A stretch of DNA of 64,000 nucleotides. Source: Sphingomonas sp. CCH9-E2 (GTDB lineage: Bacteria; Pseudomonadota; Alphaproteobacteria; Sphingomonadales; Sphingomonadaceae). The stretch is taken from contig NZ_LSJM01000454.1 of NCBI RefSeq assembly GCF_001557215.1, positions 1 to 64,000 of the forward strand. The letters are read 5' to 3'. Both the position numbers and the translations under genes were made by a program. Shown here one piece after another: positions 47,656-57,900 of the stretch (positions within the stretch are counted from its first letter, which is position 1; each line of letters opens with the position of its first letter). The notes under the pieces were generated by a model. It did not search any database. It was not told the origin of the DNA and saw nothing but the letters and a program-made list of their open reading frames with translations.

Positions 47656-50600
47656 CTAAAGTCCCATTCCGGAGGCAACAGGAAGCCGCGGCAAGGCGCA
47701 GAGCGTGTTGACGAGCCGCATCTGCTCGATCGTCCTGCAGCTTGCGTCGCGCAATCGGTCGCTGCCGAAAACCAGCGCGAGCGCTTTGGCGCGCGAAACC
47801 GCGACGTTGATACGATTGAGCGAAAAGAGAAATTCCATCCCGCGCGCGGTCTCGTCGGCCGAGGACGCGGTCATCGAAACGAGACAGATCGGTGCTTCCT
47901 GCCCCTGGAACTTGTCGACCGTGCCGACGCGGATCGTGGCGGGCAGCGCCGCCCGCAGCGCGTTGACCTGGGCGTTATAGGGCGCGACGACGATGATATC
48001 GCCGTGTTCGACCGGCCGCGTCATGCCGGCCCTGTCGGTCCAGCTCCCCGCCAGCAAGTCGGCGATCGCCGCCCGGATCGCGGCGCATTCCTCGAGCGCG
48101 ATTTGCGCATTGCCGTCGTGAACGACCGGAACCCAATAGGCACCCGCCGCCGGCCACGCGGTTCCGGTCACCGACTGGCGTTCGGTGTCGGGGTGGCTCG
48201 CGAGCCGACCTTCATAGACTTGGTCGGAGATGAACTGGCAAACCGCGGGGTGCATTCGCCGCGTTTCAGCGAGGAAGATGCCGCGATCGGCGGGAATGGT
48301 GGCGTGCTCGCCGAGCATCCATTCAAGGCAGGACAGATTGGCCGGCGCGGGGTGTGCGCCCTGGATCACCTGTGGCAACTGACGAGGATCGCCCACCAGC
48401 ACGATGTTGCGCGCCGCCCGCCCCATCGCGACCATATTGGCGAGACCCACCTGCCCGGCCTCATCGACGAACAGCCAGTCGAAGCGCTGCACATTCTCGT
48501 CGCGCGCGAAATAGAATGCAGTGCCCCCGACAACATGGGCGGCGGCGAGAGCCAGGTCGTCATTGCTCGTGGCGCGGTGCACGGCGCAATCGTCGGGATA
48601 GCCGTCGTCGCCGCCCGAAACCTTGTGGGCGAGCATGACCGGCTGGCTGGCATCCGCCTCTTCGGCTGCACGCAGGCAGCCGAAGAGGACATTGCGGATG
48701 GCCTCGTGGCTGTTCGAGGCAACGCCGACTCGATAGCCCGCGCTGACCAGCGAGAGTATCACCCGCGCCGTGACATGGGTCTTGCCCGTGCCCGGCGGTC
48801 CCTGGATCGGCAGCACGGTGCGGTCCATCGCCTGCGCCGCCGCGATCGCGCCGGCAACCGCGTCGCGAGCGCCGAGGATATCGCCGCTAATGCCCTTGAG
48901 GCGCGGCGCGGCACCCGACAACAGATCGTCGACGGCAGTGTAGCGCCGCGCGGCGCATTGGTCCTCGATCACGTCGGCGACCGCTGCCGTCAGCACCGTG
49001 GTGTCGAGCGGCCAGTCGGGGTGCAGGGTCAGGCAGTCGGCGAGCAGCTCGGCCCGGGCCACTCCCACCTTCAGTGTAATCTCGCCTTCGGCACGGTCGA
49101 GCGCTTCGATCGTGACGGTCGCCGGCGGTCCGTCCGCGCTGGGGACGGTAGCTTTTCCGCCAGCGCGCAATTTCGTTTCCTGGGGCGGGAAGCGATAGGT
49201 CCGGACCACCGACCGCTTGACCGGGGCAATCGCGGAGATCGCCTCGAGCCCGGCCAGCGCATCGAGATCGTCGACCAGTTCGTCCCCGTCACGCGCGGCG
49301 CTGTCGAAAACCGCCCATTGGGCAGGTTTCGCTTCGCGCTTGTGGAACAGTCCCAGGTTGAACAGCAGCTCCTGCCGATCCGCCGGGAGTTCGGATGTTG
49401 CCAGCCTGTCGCGCAGCGCGAGCGTTTCCGCGCCCTCGGCGATCTCCTGCTCGGCGGCCTCGTGCGCAAGCTTCGGCCATGGCCGGTCGGGACGAATGCT
49501 GACCAGCCAATCGCGCAGCTGCTGCGTCGATTCGCAGTCGATCCGATTATACGCCTCGATCTCGTCGAGGATCTGCGGGTCACCGGTTTCGCGCCATTTT
49601 TCGTACGCGACGACCGATCCGCCCGCCGTCTTGACCTCGCCCTCGCGCTTGATGCCGTAAAAGGCTTCGAACGCCTTGATCGAATAGCTCGGTTCCGAAG
49701 CGATCAGCGCGCCGCGTACAACCGCGTAAAGGTCGACGAATCGGCGCTCGCGCATCAGCCGATCGAGAAAAGCTTCGCCGATGCCGTACCGGGTGGTGAG
49801 ACGCCGGAGCGCGGTGATCTCATAGGGCGCGTAATGATAGATCCGCGCGTCGGGGTAAGCCGCCAGTCGGTCGCGGAAGAAGGCAAGCAGCCGTTCGAGC
49901 GCCCGCGCTTCGGCGGCATGGTCATGCGCCCAGAACGCATGGAAGGTTTCGGCCGACCAGACGCCGTGCAGATATTCGAGACCCTCCTCATAATGGGGGT
50001 CGCCCTCGATATCGTAGAACAGGTCGCCCGCCTGCGGCTGCGGCAGCAGATCGAATCCCTTGCCCGGCTCGGCAGGCCGCAATTCGAAAGCAGGGTCGCC
50101 GGTCTTGCGGGCGTGCTGCAAACGCGCCTGACACGCGAGTTTTTCCATCGTCGTGCCCGCCAGCCCGCGCACTGGCCCTTCATGCTGCGCGAGCGCGACC
50201 ATCGTCGCGATGCCCGACGCTTCCAGCTTCTTGACCTGGCCGCGCGCGATATTGGCGACCTGGAATAGGCTGTCCTGGTCGGCGAGAGCAGCGCCGCAAT
50301 GATCGGCCCAGCGGCATAGCGAACAATCGGCGCAGGGAATGGGCCGCGTCGCTTCGGGGGCGGCGGCGAAGGCTTCGAGCTTTGCCCGCGCACCGCGTGC
50401 AAAATGGGCATAGTCGGCGAGGCGCAGCGTCGCGCGCGTGCCGTCGCCCAGTTGCACATGGGCATGTTCGGGCATCACGCCCTGGATTTCGGCGAGAAGG
50501 TCCGAATAGAGCACGAGCTGCAGCACGTGCTTGGGGTGGGCCTTGCGCTTGAGCTTGGTGTCGGTCACCTCATAGCTGAACGGACCGAGCCGGGAGGGGC

Positions 50601-50955
50601 GCTCGACCCGCTCCAGGAAGTCGGACCAGCCTCCCCAGCGGCCGGACAAAAAGGCGCCCTGGAAGACGATGTTCGGGCCCTGCGCCAGGGCCGCCCGGGT
50701 CTCCTCGACATTCTGCCCGAGGTCGCCGCGCGCGATTTCGATCACGCCATGCCCGGCATCTTTGAGTTGCTGGAGATGCCCGGCTTCATGGGCGTCACCC
50801 TGCCGCTGCAGCAACACCGCATCCTGGCTATCCTCGCGCGGCTGCAACGGCGCGCCGCGTAGATAGGCGAGATCGAGCGCAGTCGCGTGCGCGCAGCCGA
50901 TAAACCGCATCAGGTCGGTCGCTGAAAACAAGATATTGTCGCCGATCGCCTTCAC
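47656..50955 (-). CDS. Cas4/RecB-like nuclease fused to DnaQ-like exonuclease and SF1 helicase (TM0106-type)
   Basis: A 1099-residue fusion. The N-terminal nuclease has C20 and C208/C211/C214/C220 (CxxCxxC...C, an iron-sulfur or zinc cage as in Cas4/Dna2) and the active-site DTKLKR...QLVLYSD. A YprB-type RNase H fold follows (FYDIEGD at 313-319, YNRIDCESTQQL). The SF1 helicase has Walker A GPPGTGKT (719-726), DEAGQ, GDPRQLPQ and DKFQGQEAP. The GTG at 50955 is preferred: AGGGGG lies 4 bases upstream and homology begins there. The ATG at 51027 would leave only 32 bases to the divergent WYL gene. Confidence 0.9.
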   Translation of the reverse strand: MKAIGDNILFSATDLMRFIGCAHATALDLAYLRGAPLQPREDSQDAVLLQRQGDAHEAGHLQQLKDAGHGVIEIARGDLGQNVEETRAALAQGPNIVFQGAFLSGRWGGWSDFLERVERPSRLGPFSYEVTDTKLKRKAHPKHVLQLVLYSDLLAEIQGVMPEHAHVQLGDGTRATLRLADYAHFARGARAKLEAFAAAPEATRPIPCADCSLCRWADHCGAALADQDSLFQVANIARGQVKKLEASGIATMVALAQHEGPVRGLAGTTMEKLACQARLQHARKTGDPAFELRPAEPGKGFDLLPQPQAGDLFYDIEGDPHYEEGLEYLHGVWSAETFHAFWAHDHAAEARALERLLAFFRDRLAAYPDARIYHYAPYEITALRRLTTRYGIGEAFLDRLMRERRFVDLYAVVRGALIASEPSYSIKAFEAFYGIKREGEVKTAGGSVVAYEKWRETGDPQILDEIEAYNRIDCESTQQLRDWLVSIRPDRPWPKLAHEAAEQEIAEGAETLALRDRLATSELPADRQELLFNLGLFHKREAKPAQWAVFDSAARDGDELVDDLDALAGLEAISAIAPVKRSVVRTYRFPPQETKLRAGGKATVPSADGPPATVTIEALDRAEGEITLKVGVARAELLADCLTLHPDWPLDTTVLTAAVADVIEDQCAARRYTAVDDLLSGAAPRLKGISGDILGARDAVAGAIAAAQAMDRTVLPIQGPPGTGKTHVTARVILSLVSAGYRVGVASNSHEAIRNVLFGCLRAAEEADASQPVMLAHKVSGGDDGYPDDCAVHRATSNDDLALAAAHVVGGTAFYFARDENVQRFDWLFVDEAGQVGLANMVAMGRAARNIVLVGDPRQLPQVIQGAHPAPANLSCLEWMLGEHATIPADRGIFLAETRRMHPAVCQFISDQVYEGRLASHPDTERQSVTGTAWPAAGAYWVPVVHDGNAQIALEECAAIRAAIADLLAGSWTDRAGMTRPVEHGDIIVVAPYNAQVNALRAALPATIRVGTVDKFQGQEAPICLVSMTASSADETARGMEFLFSLNRINVAVSRAKALALVFGSDRLRDASCRTIEQMRLVNTLCALPRLPVASGMGL

Positions 50956-50966
50956 ATATCCCCCTG

Positions 50967-50995
50967 GATTCCCGTTGCGCCCCCGCGAGGGAATC
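50967..50995. promoter_or_regulatory. Dyad in the divergent promoter region next to the WYL gene
   Basis: GATTCCC (50967-50973) and GGGAATC (50989-50995) form a perfect inverted repeat with centres 22 bases (two turns) apart, between the nuclease-helicase GTG and the WYL gene. It is a fair candidate for the WYL operator. A weaker ACCCT/AGGGT pair lies at 51011-51035. Confidence 0.5.
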
Positions 50996-51059
50996 ACCTC
51001 GACAGGCACTACCCTGATCCGTAGCATGCGAGGGTGTCAATCTTTGGCATGGATGCAGC

Positions 51060-52043
51060 ATGACTTTCGCCAAGGCCAATGATCTTCTGCGCCTCGCGCA
51101 ACTGGCAGCATCGCGGCGGCTGGGGATTAGCCTTGAGGAAATCTCGCAGGAATTCGGCGTCTCCCACCGAACCGCGCAGCGCATGACGAGCGCGATGGAA
51201 GATAATTTCGCTAACGTGATCGTCGTGGACGACGGGGACCGCCGCCGGCGTTGGCGGATCGACAGCCCGGCCCCGGGACATCTCCAGCCGCGCCAGGAAA
51301 CGACGATCGAGGCGCTCGAGATCGCCGCGCGCGCCGCGCGCGAGGAAAACCGATTACGCCATGCTCGCGCGCTCGAAGATATCAGGGACGGGCTGATCAC
51401 GCGTCTGTCACCGCGCGACGCGCTCCGGTCGGAAGCCGATGCGGAGGCGGTCCTGTCGGCGCTCGGCCAGGTCGCCAGACCCGGCCCCAAGGTCGCGATG
51501 AACCCCGAGGTGACCGATGTTCTGATCGAGGCGCTGCGCGGGCCGTTCCGGATGCGGATATTCTACGGCGACACGCCCGGCGAGGCGCGCGTGGTGGAAC
51601 CCCATGGTCTGCTGCTCGGCCTGCGCAGCTATCTCGTTGCCCGCCAGCCCGAGCGGGGCGTCAATCTGCGCCATTTTCGGCTGGACCGCATCCATCGCGC
51701 CGAATGCCTGGACGAGAGCTTCGCGATCCAGCCCGGCTTTTCGTTGAGCGACCATGCAGCACAGGCCTTCGGCGCTTTCCAGGACCCCGCGCAATATGGC
51801 GAGGTCGTGTGGCGTTTCCTCCCCGAAGCCGCCACCCGCGCCGGCGAATTCCAGTTCCATCCCCATCAGACGATCGAGCATCAGGAGGACGGCAGCCTGA
51901 TCGTCCGGTTCAAGGCGGCTGGCTGGCTGGAGATGGCCTGGCACCTGTATCAATGGGGCGACAAGGTCGAAGTGATCGAGCCGGCAGGGCTGCGCGCGCT
52001 GGTCGCTGGCTATAGCCGATCCGACTTTCCGGCCTTGCCCTGA
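51060..52043 (+). CDS. WYL-domain transcriptional regulator
   Basis: A 327-residue regulator: an N-terminal winged helix (residues 1-70, LEEISQEFGVSHRTAQRMTSAME), a WYL domain in the middle (MRIFYGDTPGEARVVEPHGLLLGLRSYLVA) and a C-terminal WCX-like part (GWLEMAWHLYQWGDKVEVIEP). WYL proteins such as BrxR and CapW repress defence genes and respond to nucleic acid or nucleotide signals. It is divergent from module A and converges on module B with 67 bases between stops, so it could govern one or both. No strong ribosome site is seen. Confidence 0.88.
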   Translation: MTFAKANDLLRLAQLAASRRLGISLEEISQEFGVSHRTAQRMTSAMEDNFANVIVVDDGDRRRRWRIDSPAPGHLQPRQETTIEALEIAARAAREENRLRHARALEDIRDGLITRLSPRDALRSEADAEAVLSALGQVARPGPKVAMNPEVTDVLIEALRGPFRMRIFYGDTPGEARVVEPHGLLLGLRSYLVARQPERGVNLRHFRLDRIHRAECLDESFAIQPGFSLSDHAAQAFGAFQDPAQYGEVVWRFLPEAATRAGEFQFHPHQTIEHQEDGSLIVRFKAAGWLEMAWHLYQWGDKVEVIEPAGLRALVAGYSRSDFPALP

Positions 52044-52110
52044 GGCGCGGCCTGCATCTCGCCGCGCCCAAAGGGACGATCGCAAGGCAAGCGCGCCAGG
52101 CGCAGCGCCG

Positions 52111-52944
52111 TCAGTGCAGTTCCGCGATAAAGCTGCTCGCGGTCAGTTGCGCGTGTTCGCTGAGCGGCGGGTGCAGCGTGAACGCGCTGGGCGCGCGGGC
52201 AAAGTTCCAGAGGCGCATGAGGCACCATTCCGCCGGCCGCGCCTCCGCAACCGCAAGCTCGTTGCGCGATATGTAAAAGGGCGTGCGTTCCCACCCATTG
52301 GTGGTCTTGACCTCGATCAACTTCTCGCGGCCCTCGGCTTCAAAGCTTAGGATATCGAAGCCGAAGCCGTCGCCATCCTGTACGGCGGTCCACCGGACCT
52401 TGTCCGCGAGATCGTCGCGGCCCGCCGCGCATAATTGCTGGCGTTCGTGGTGGAGCACGCATTCTTCGCCCGCCTTGCCGAGCGCACGGTTTCGGGCGTC
52501 GCGCTCGGCGACGTCGAATTTTCGCCCCATCGCCGCCATGAACGCTGGATCGACGGGGGGAGGCGCGTTGCGCAACGCGGGCGGCGGACCGATGCGCAGC
52601 GTCGACGGCGCCTGCGTCGTCCCCGGCCCGGCTCGCGCGCCCGTATCCGGGGCGAGCCAGTCGGGGCGTGCTTCCAGCCAGCGCAGCACCCCGTCCACCA
52701 GCGCATGCTGGAAATTGGCCGCCGGCTTGTAGCCGTCGATCCACGGCTGGCCGAGGCCGAGCATGACCGCGCTGATGTTTTGGTGCTTGAACTCGATCGA
52801 GCCTTTGCTGCGGCCGATCGCCTCCTGGAGGGCGCGATTGCGCGCTGCCTTGTTGAACGGGCGGCCGGCCAGTTCGTCGGTCAGCATCGCGAAATAATCG
52901 GCGACTACGCGATCGATTTCGGCTCCGGACCAGCTGTCCGCCAC
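52111..52944 (-). CDS. DUF3883-containing protein, predicted PD-(D/E)xK nuclease
   Basis: A 277-residue protein. Residues 1-95 look like the helical N-terminal domain found in other restriction proteins (FNKAARNRALQEAIGRSKGSIEFKHQNIS). A Pro-rich linker follows. The C-terminal DUF3883 domain has E160, D197 (GFGFDIL) and E211-V-K213, a plausible PD-(D/E)xK active site. DUF3883 is often linked to McrBC and DISARM-type defence. It is the last gene of module B, 3 bases after the HEPN gene. Confidence 0.82.
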   Translation of the reverse strand: MADSWSGAEIDRVVADYFAMLTDELAGRPFNKAARNRALQEAIGRSKGSIEFKHQNISAVMLGLGQPWIDGYKPAANFQHALVDGVLRWLEARPDWLAPDTGARAGPGTTQAPSTLRIGPPPALRNAPPPVDPAFMAAMGRKFDVAERDARNRALGKAGEECVLHHERQQLCAAGRDDLADKVRWTAVQDGDGFGFDILSFEAEGREKLIEVKTTNGWERTPFYISRNELAVAEARPAEWCLMRLWNFARAPSAFTLHPPLSEHAQLTASSFIAELH

Positions 52945-52947
52945 CTC

Positions 52948-53649
52948 CTACTCCACCACCGGATAGGTTGGTTTCGGCCATTCGTGGCCGGGATTGTCCA
53001 TCATCAGATCGATGAAGATCGGCAGTAGGCAGCCGAGCAATGCCGCGCCATCGCGCACTTGGGCACGATTGACCTCGCTGTTCCAGGTCGAGCCGCCGTG
53101 CACCAGCTGATTGCGAAGCACATAAAGCCGGTCGAACAGGATCGCGAGAATCTTCGCGGTGTCATGGTCGCGCAAGGCATGACCGATTGCCGCGCGCGAA
53201 CGTTCGAGCCGCTCTGCCCAATCGGCGTGGCCCTGGACCCCGTTGTGGTGCTGCCAGAAGGGATGGAAAACATAGCGGTTCGCTAGCAGCATGCGGATTT
53301 CCTGCGGGAAGCGCTGCCAGACCATGTCGTAAATCCGGTGCTTGCCATCATAGCCGACAAGGGTCGCAAAGAAGGCTTGGAACAAGCCCCGCTCGCCCTC
53401 GGCCCCCGCGGGAGCGCCGATCGCACGCGACGCTTCGACATCGCCCGAATAGGCCGCGTTGAACCCGATCCAAAGCAAGATGAAGCGCACATCCTCGTCG
53501 CTCTGCTCGGCTTCGGCACGCCGCAGCCAGGACAGCGCGCGATGGACCCGAAGGCTGAGCGACGGCGGGAAGCCGTCGCGCAGCGCGCGCTGTTTGTCCT
53601 TGAGCGTTTCGTGATGCAGCGGCGTGCCGGAGGGGTAGCGATAGGCCAT
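52948..53649 (-). CDS. HEPN-domain protein with RxxxxH motif (candidate RNase effector)
   Basis: A 233-residue protein of the Apea-like/HEPN type. The helix FILLWIGFNAAYSG (residues 56-69) and the motif R179-N-Q-L-V-H184 (YVLRNQLVHGG) are the family's typical pair. Intact RxxxxH usually means metal-independent RNase activity. It sits 40 bases after mcrC and 3 bases before the DUF3883 gene, so it belongs to the same transcript. A toxin or effector role is inferred from motif and context. Confidence 0.75.
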   Translation of the reverse strand: MAYRYPSGTPLHHETLKDKQRALRDGFPPSLSLRVHRALSWLRRAEAEQSDEDVRFILLWIGFNAAYSGDVEASRAIGAPAGAEGERGLFQAFFATLVGYDGKHRIYDMVWQRFPQEIRMLLANRYVFHPFWQHHNGVQGHADWAERLERSRAAIGHALRDHDTAKILAILFDRLYVLRNQLVHGGSTWNSEVNRAQVRDGAALLGCLLPIFIDLMMDNPGHEWPKPTYPVVE

Positions 53650-53689
53650 GACCGCAATGCTATAGCCTTGGGGAACGACCTCAATCCCT

Positions 53690-54961
53690 CTATGCGATCG
53701 CCTCCTCGATCAGCAGACGGCGAAGCCGGGTCAGCGTCCCGACACCGTTCGCCACGTCGATCGTCGCTGTTTCGAGCAGATTGGTATGGCCGGATATCCG
53801 GTGTCGGGCATGAACGGCCTCGGCCCCGCCCGCGCCGGCATGGTGCGGACAGAGCAACGTCAGCCGCGGAGCATCGTAGAGCTGCGCATAGGCCATCATC
53901 TGATACACATCGGCTTGCGAGACGCCCAGTTTGGGATCGTCGATCCGCGACGCGATCCGTTTCCACTTGGTGTCGATGACATGGACCACCGCGCCCGCGC
54001 GACGGATCAGGATGTCGGGCTTGGTCTGGAACAGCCCGCGCCCCGTGTCGACATCGGCGAGGCAGAACAGCCGTCCGCCTTGCAGCGACACGGTGAAGTC
54101 ACTGCCGGCGAGCGCGCTTACCACCATCCGCCCGACATATTCCTCAAACAGCGTGTTCATGTCGAAGAGCATGGCCGTGCCCAGCCCCGTCCCGCCCGTC
54201 GTCGTTTGATAGCGTCCTCGCAGGAATTGCCGGGCGAGGACGAACAGTTCTCGCCAGGCGCGACTGGTGCGGTCGATGACAACGTCATCCCATCGCAGCG
54301 CCGGCACCGGCACTTCGGCGATATCCGCATAGACGAAGGCGAGATCGCGCAGCCGCTGCTGGTTGGCGGGGCGCCGGGAGATACGCGAGACATGGGAAAT
54401 CGCCGCCTTGATGATCCGGTTGAGCGCGATATCCGCGGACAGAAAATCGAAATGGCAGGCCAGCCGCGACGGATTGACCGCATGGCGGGTGAACTGGCGG
54501 GTGACATCGAGCCTGCCGCGCAAGGTCGGCAGATCTTCCTCCTGTCCGACATAGCGGCGCGGCATGCCCTTGCGCAGCACGGCGGTCAGCTTGTCGCAAA
54601 AGATGCGGATCAGGATCTCGAGCAGCGTTTCACGTTGCCATGCCAGCTCGGTAACCCCGCCGAGATCGATCCTGAGATCGAGCGCGACGGCGAGCATGTG
54701 GACCAGGCGTTTGCGGATCGCTGCATTTTGCTGGTCGGGTGTTTGCCCCGGTGCGAGGTCGATCTTGGGCAGGATTTCCAGGCTGCATTCGGGCGCCGCG
54801 AGGATTCCGACGACGCCGCGCGCGCGCAAGGCGTGCCGGCCATGGTCGAGCACGCCGCTGCCGGCCAGGCTCGCCAGCCGGTCGGCATGCCGCTGCAGAA
54901 TCTGGTCCGCCGCCTCGCCATAAGCGAGCCTGTCCCATTCGCGCACCGTATAGGATGGCAT
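53690..54961 (-). CDS. mcrC: McrC-like endonuclease subunit
   Basis: A 423-residue McrC-family protein, the nuclease partner of McrB in methylation-dependent restriction. The N-terminal domain (LPKIDLAPGQTPDQQN region) and middle signature (MPRRYVGQEEDLPTLRGRLDVTRQF-type sequence) fit. The C-terminal PD-(D/E)xK site has TKPDILIRR and VIDTKWKR. Its ATG shares a base with the mcrB stop (TGATG), ensuring coupled expression. Confidence 0.92.
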   Translation of the reverse strand: MPSYTVREWDRLAYGEAADQILQRHADRLASLAGSGVLDHGRHALRARGVVGILAAPECSLEILPKIDLAPGQTPDQQNAAIRKRLVHMLAVALDLRIDLGGVTELAWQRETLLEILIRIFCDKLTAVLRKGMPRRYVGQEEDLPTLRGRLDVTRQFTRHAVNPSRLACHFDFLSADIALNRIIKAAISHVSRISRRPANQQRLRDLAFVYADIAEVPVPALRWDDVVIDRTSRAWRELFVLARQFLRGRYQTTTGGTGLGTAMLFDMNTLFEEYVGRMVVSALAGSDFTVSLQGGRLFCLADVDTGRGLFQTKPDILIRRAGAVVHVIDTKWKRIASRIDDPKLGVSQADVYQMMAYAQLYDAPRLTLLCPHHAGAGGAEAVHARHRISGHTNLLETATIDVANGVGTLTRLRRLLIEEAIA

Positions 54962-57900
54962 CAGGCTGCGAATTCCGAGAAATCGAACTGCGCCTTCAAG
55001 CTCCAGCGCAGCTTGTCGGCGCCGAGCTGGTCCTCGGCGAACCCCGCCGGCGCCCGAAGCCTTCTGGCCTCGAGGAAATGCGATTCCCCGGCGCCGTCGT
55101 CACCAAGCACCGCCGCGACCTTCGACCAGTCCTCGTAGAAATACTCGGCGAGAAGCGGAATGACCTTGTGGCGCATGACGTCTTCCACATCCGCGCGACT
55201 GCGACATCCGGAAAAATAGGCGTGGCCGATCTGGTGATCGCGATCGAACAGATACTCGATCCGCTCGTTGATCGTGTCCATCAGCTTGCACAAGTCGATA
55301 CCGCCGACATTCCGGGCATCGATATCGCTTGCCGCTAGCGCCTGGCACAGCGCGTCGGTGCTCGGCATCAGCTCTCGGAAGGTGAAGCGGCGGCGCAACG
55401 CGGTGTCGAGCAGCGCGATCGACCGATCGGCGGTGTTCATGGTGGCGACGATGTGCAGGTTGGACGGCACGCCGAAGCTGGCCCCGGAATAGGGCAGCCG
55501 GACCCTGACCTCGTTCTCGCAGCCCAGGCGCTTGTCCACCTCGAGCAACGTGATCAGTTCGCCGAACACCCGCGAGATGTTGGCCCGGTTGATCTCGTCG
55601 ATGACGAGCACGTGCGGGCGCGCCCCCGCGACAGGCCGTTCGGCGTTCGGCCCGATCACGGTGCTTTCCAGGGCATCCCAGTTGATTTCGTCGGGATCGA
55701 GCCGATAGGCCGACTGGCGCCGAAAGTTCCGAGGGTAAAAGGCGTCACGCGGCGCTCCCTTGTCGTCGCGCCAGATCCATTGGACGCTGCGGCGGTGGGG
55801 ATGAAAAGCGGCATCGGCATCGAATCGGTATTCACCGGTCACCTGGCCGAAGGCGCGGAAGCTGTCCCTCCCATCGGAAATGACGACATAATCGCCGAGC
55901 TGAAGGCCGGACCGGAAGGCAAAGGTCATTTCGATATTGGGGTCCTTGCCGCTCGCCTCCGGATCCTTCTTCTCGTTCCACTCCTTCCGGATCTCCTGGA
56001 AATCGTCGAAGCGCTCGTCGGACCAATCGATGTCGCCGCCCCAGCCGAGATGGATCAACCCGCCGTCGAGCCCTTCGCGAATCCGCTCCTCCTGGCTGCC
56101 GCGCTGTCCCAGCGCGACCTTGTAGATCGACCTCGACCGGTCGAGCCGTTGCGTCGGCGCATTGCCGGCATCGAGTCGCGCGCGTTCGCTGATGAGCTTG
56201 AAGACCCCCGCGTGCGGTTTGAGGCTGAAACCACCCGATGCCGTGGCTTCCTGCTCCTGATCGCCTTCCAGTTCGCTGCGGGTCGTCGGCCGCAGGCCCT
56301 CGACGAAATCTTCGTACGAAAAGGACTGGTGGAAGGTGACGAATTCGATCCGCCCGTCACCGGCGAGGCGGCGATACTCGGCCATCAGGGCGTCGCGGTC
56401 ATGGCGCAAGGGTTCGGCCGCCTGGGCCCCGAGACAGAGCCGTACGGCTTCCCACGCCGTGGCGTAGGTCTTGCCGGTTCCCGGCGGGCCATACAGGATC
56501 AGATTGGTCGTGGCGGAGGCCTCGGCCATGGGTTCGGACGGCATCGATCGGGGCCCTTCCTGCGCGGCGAGCTGATAGGTGAAAACGGTGGAACCGCTCG
56601 GATTGGGGGTCGTGTGTGTCGGCGGCGGAACGTCGGCACATTGCTGAAATTTGGTGCTGCCAAGCGCGCTGCAGATGGCGGGGAACGCATCGTGCAACCC
56701 CATGTCGCGGCTCAGGTCGCCCGCGCGGATCGAGGCTTCGGTTGCCCCTCGCTCGCGTGCGGGATCGATGTAGTAGTTGCGAGCGCATAGCCGGATGCGG
56801 TCGGCATTGCGGATCAAGTGGTCATAGCGCTCCGGCGGTGCGACCGGCGCGTCCTTGCTATTTACAACAATATAGCCGGCGTTGTGCAAGAGCGCCGCGG
56901 CGTCGTCTTTCTGGCCCCAGCCGCCGTTCAGCTTGGTCTTGCCGCGCAGGAAGCCGACGATCGGCTTGGTCGGATAGACGCGATCGGGCCGCGCGCGCGT
57001 GGAGCGGACCCAATAGTCGCGCGGATCGCCGAACGCGTCGAATATCGCCCCATGCTCGCCCGACTGACGATAGCTGTCATAGGCATCCATCGCGGCTTCG
57101 ATCGCCTTGCGGTCCAAGGACGTGGCGTCCTGCTCGCTATAGGCATGCGCGACCCACAGCGCGCCCTGCACATCGATCATGTCGCGTGGCGCAAGGCCGC
57201 TCGCCGCAAACGCGCGCCGTACCGCCTGCATAAAGCGCAGTTCGTCGCGATAGGTGTCGGCCACCGACGCGTGATCCGGAAACCGGCCGCCCAGTGCTTC
57301 CTTCCAGAAATCCTCGCGCACCGAGTGACGAATGTAGATGCCGTCATCGGGCGCCAAATGGACGAACAGGAACTCGGCAATCTGGCGCGCGGGGTCGGCC
57401 TTGCCCTTTGGAACCGCATCGATCCAGGCGGCAACGAAAGCGGCGAGCGCTTCGGGATGGCCGGCCGGTGTGTCCAGCGCGGCGGTGACCAGCGCCCGCA
57501 ACGCAGGCCAGAGCCGCTCGCGGTTCGCATCGCCATTGGGCGACATCGGCCAATAGACGCGCCATTGCAGCAAATTGCTCTTGGCCAACGCGGTATGCAC
57601 CGCCTCCGCGAGCGCCTCGTCGGTTCCGGCTTCGCCGATCGCTTCTCTGAGCGCTTGCGCGATCTCCAGCTTGTAGGTCCGCTCGTGCGTGTCGAATTCC
57701 GGATCGGGCCGGTCGAAGCGATCGAGGTCGGGAAAGAAGTGGCGCAGTCGGCCGATCCAGCGGGCGACCGCCGCCGGGTCGAGACGGAGCGGAGCGTCGG
57801 CCTTCAACAGAAGGGCGATCAACCGCTGCAATTCGGCGGCGTCGGCGATCCGGACGACAAGGCAGTCGGACTCGGCAAAAGCCCAGTCGCGGCTCAGCGC

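Noticed and set aside
48004..50268. A 754-codon plus-strand frame opposite the nuclease-helicase
   Set aside because: It is antisense to recognised nuclease and helicase motifs and has no family features.
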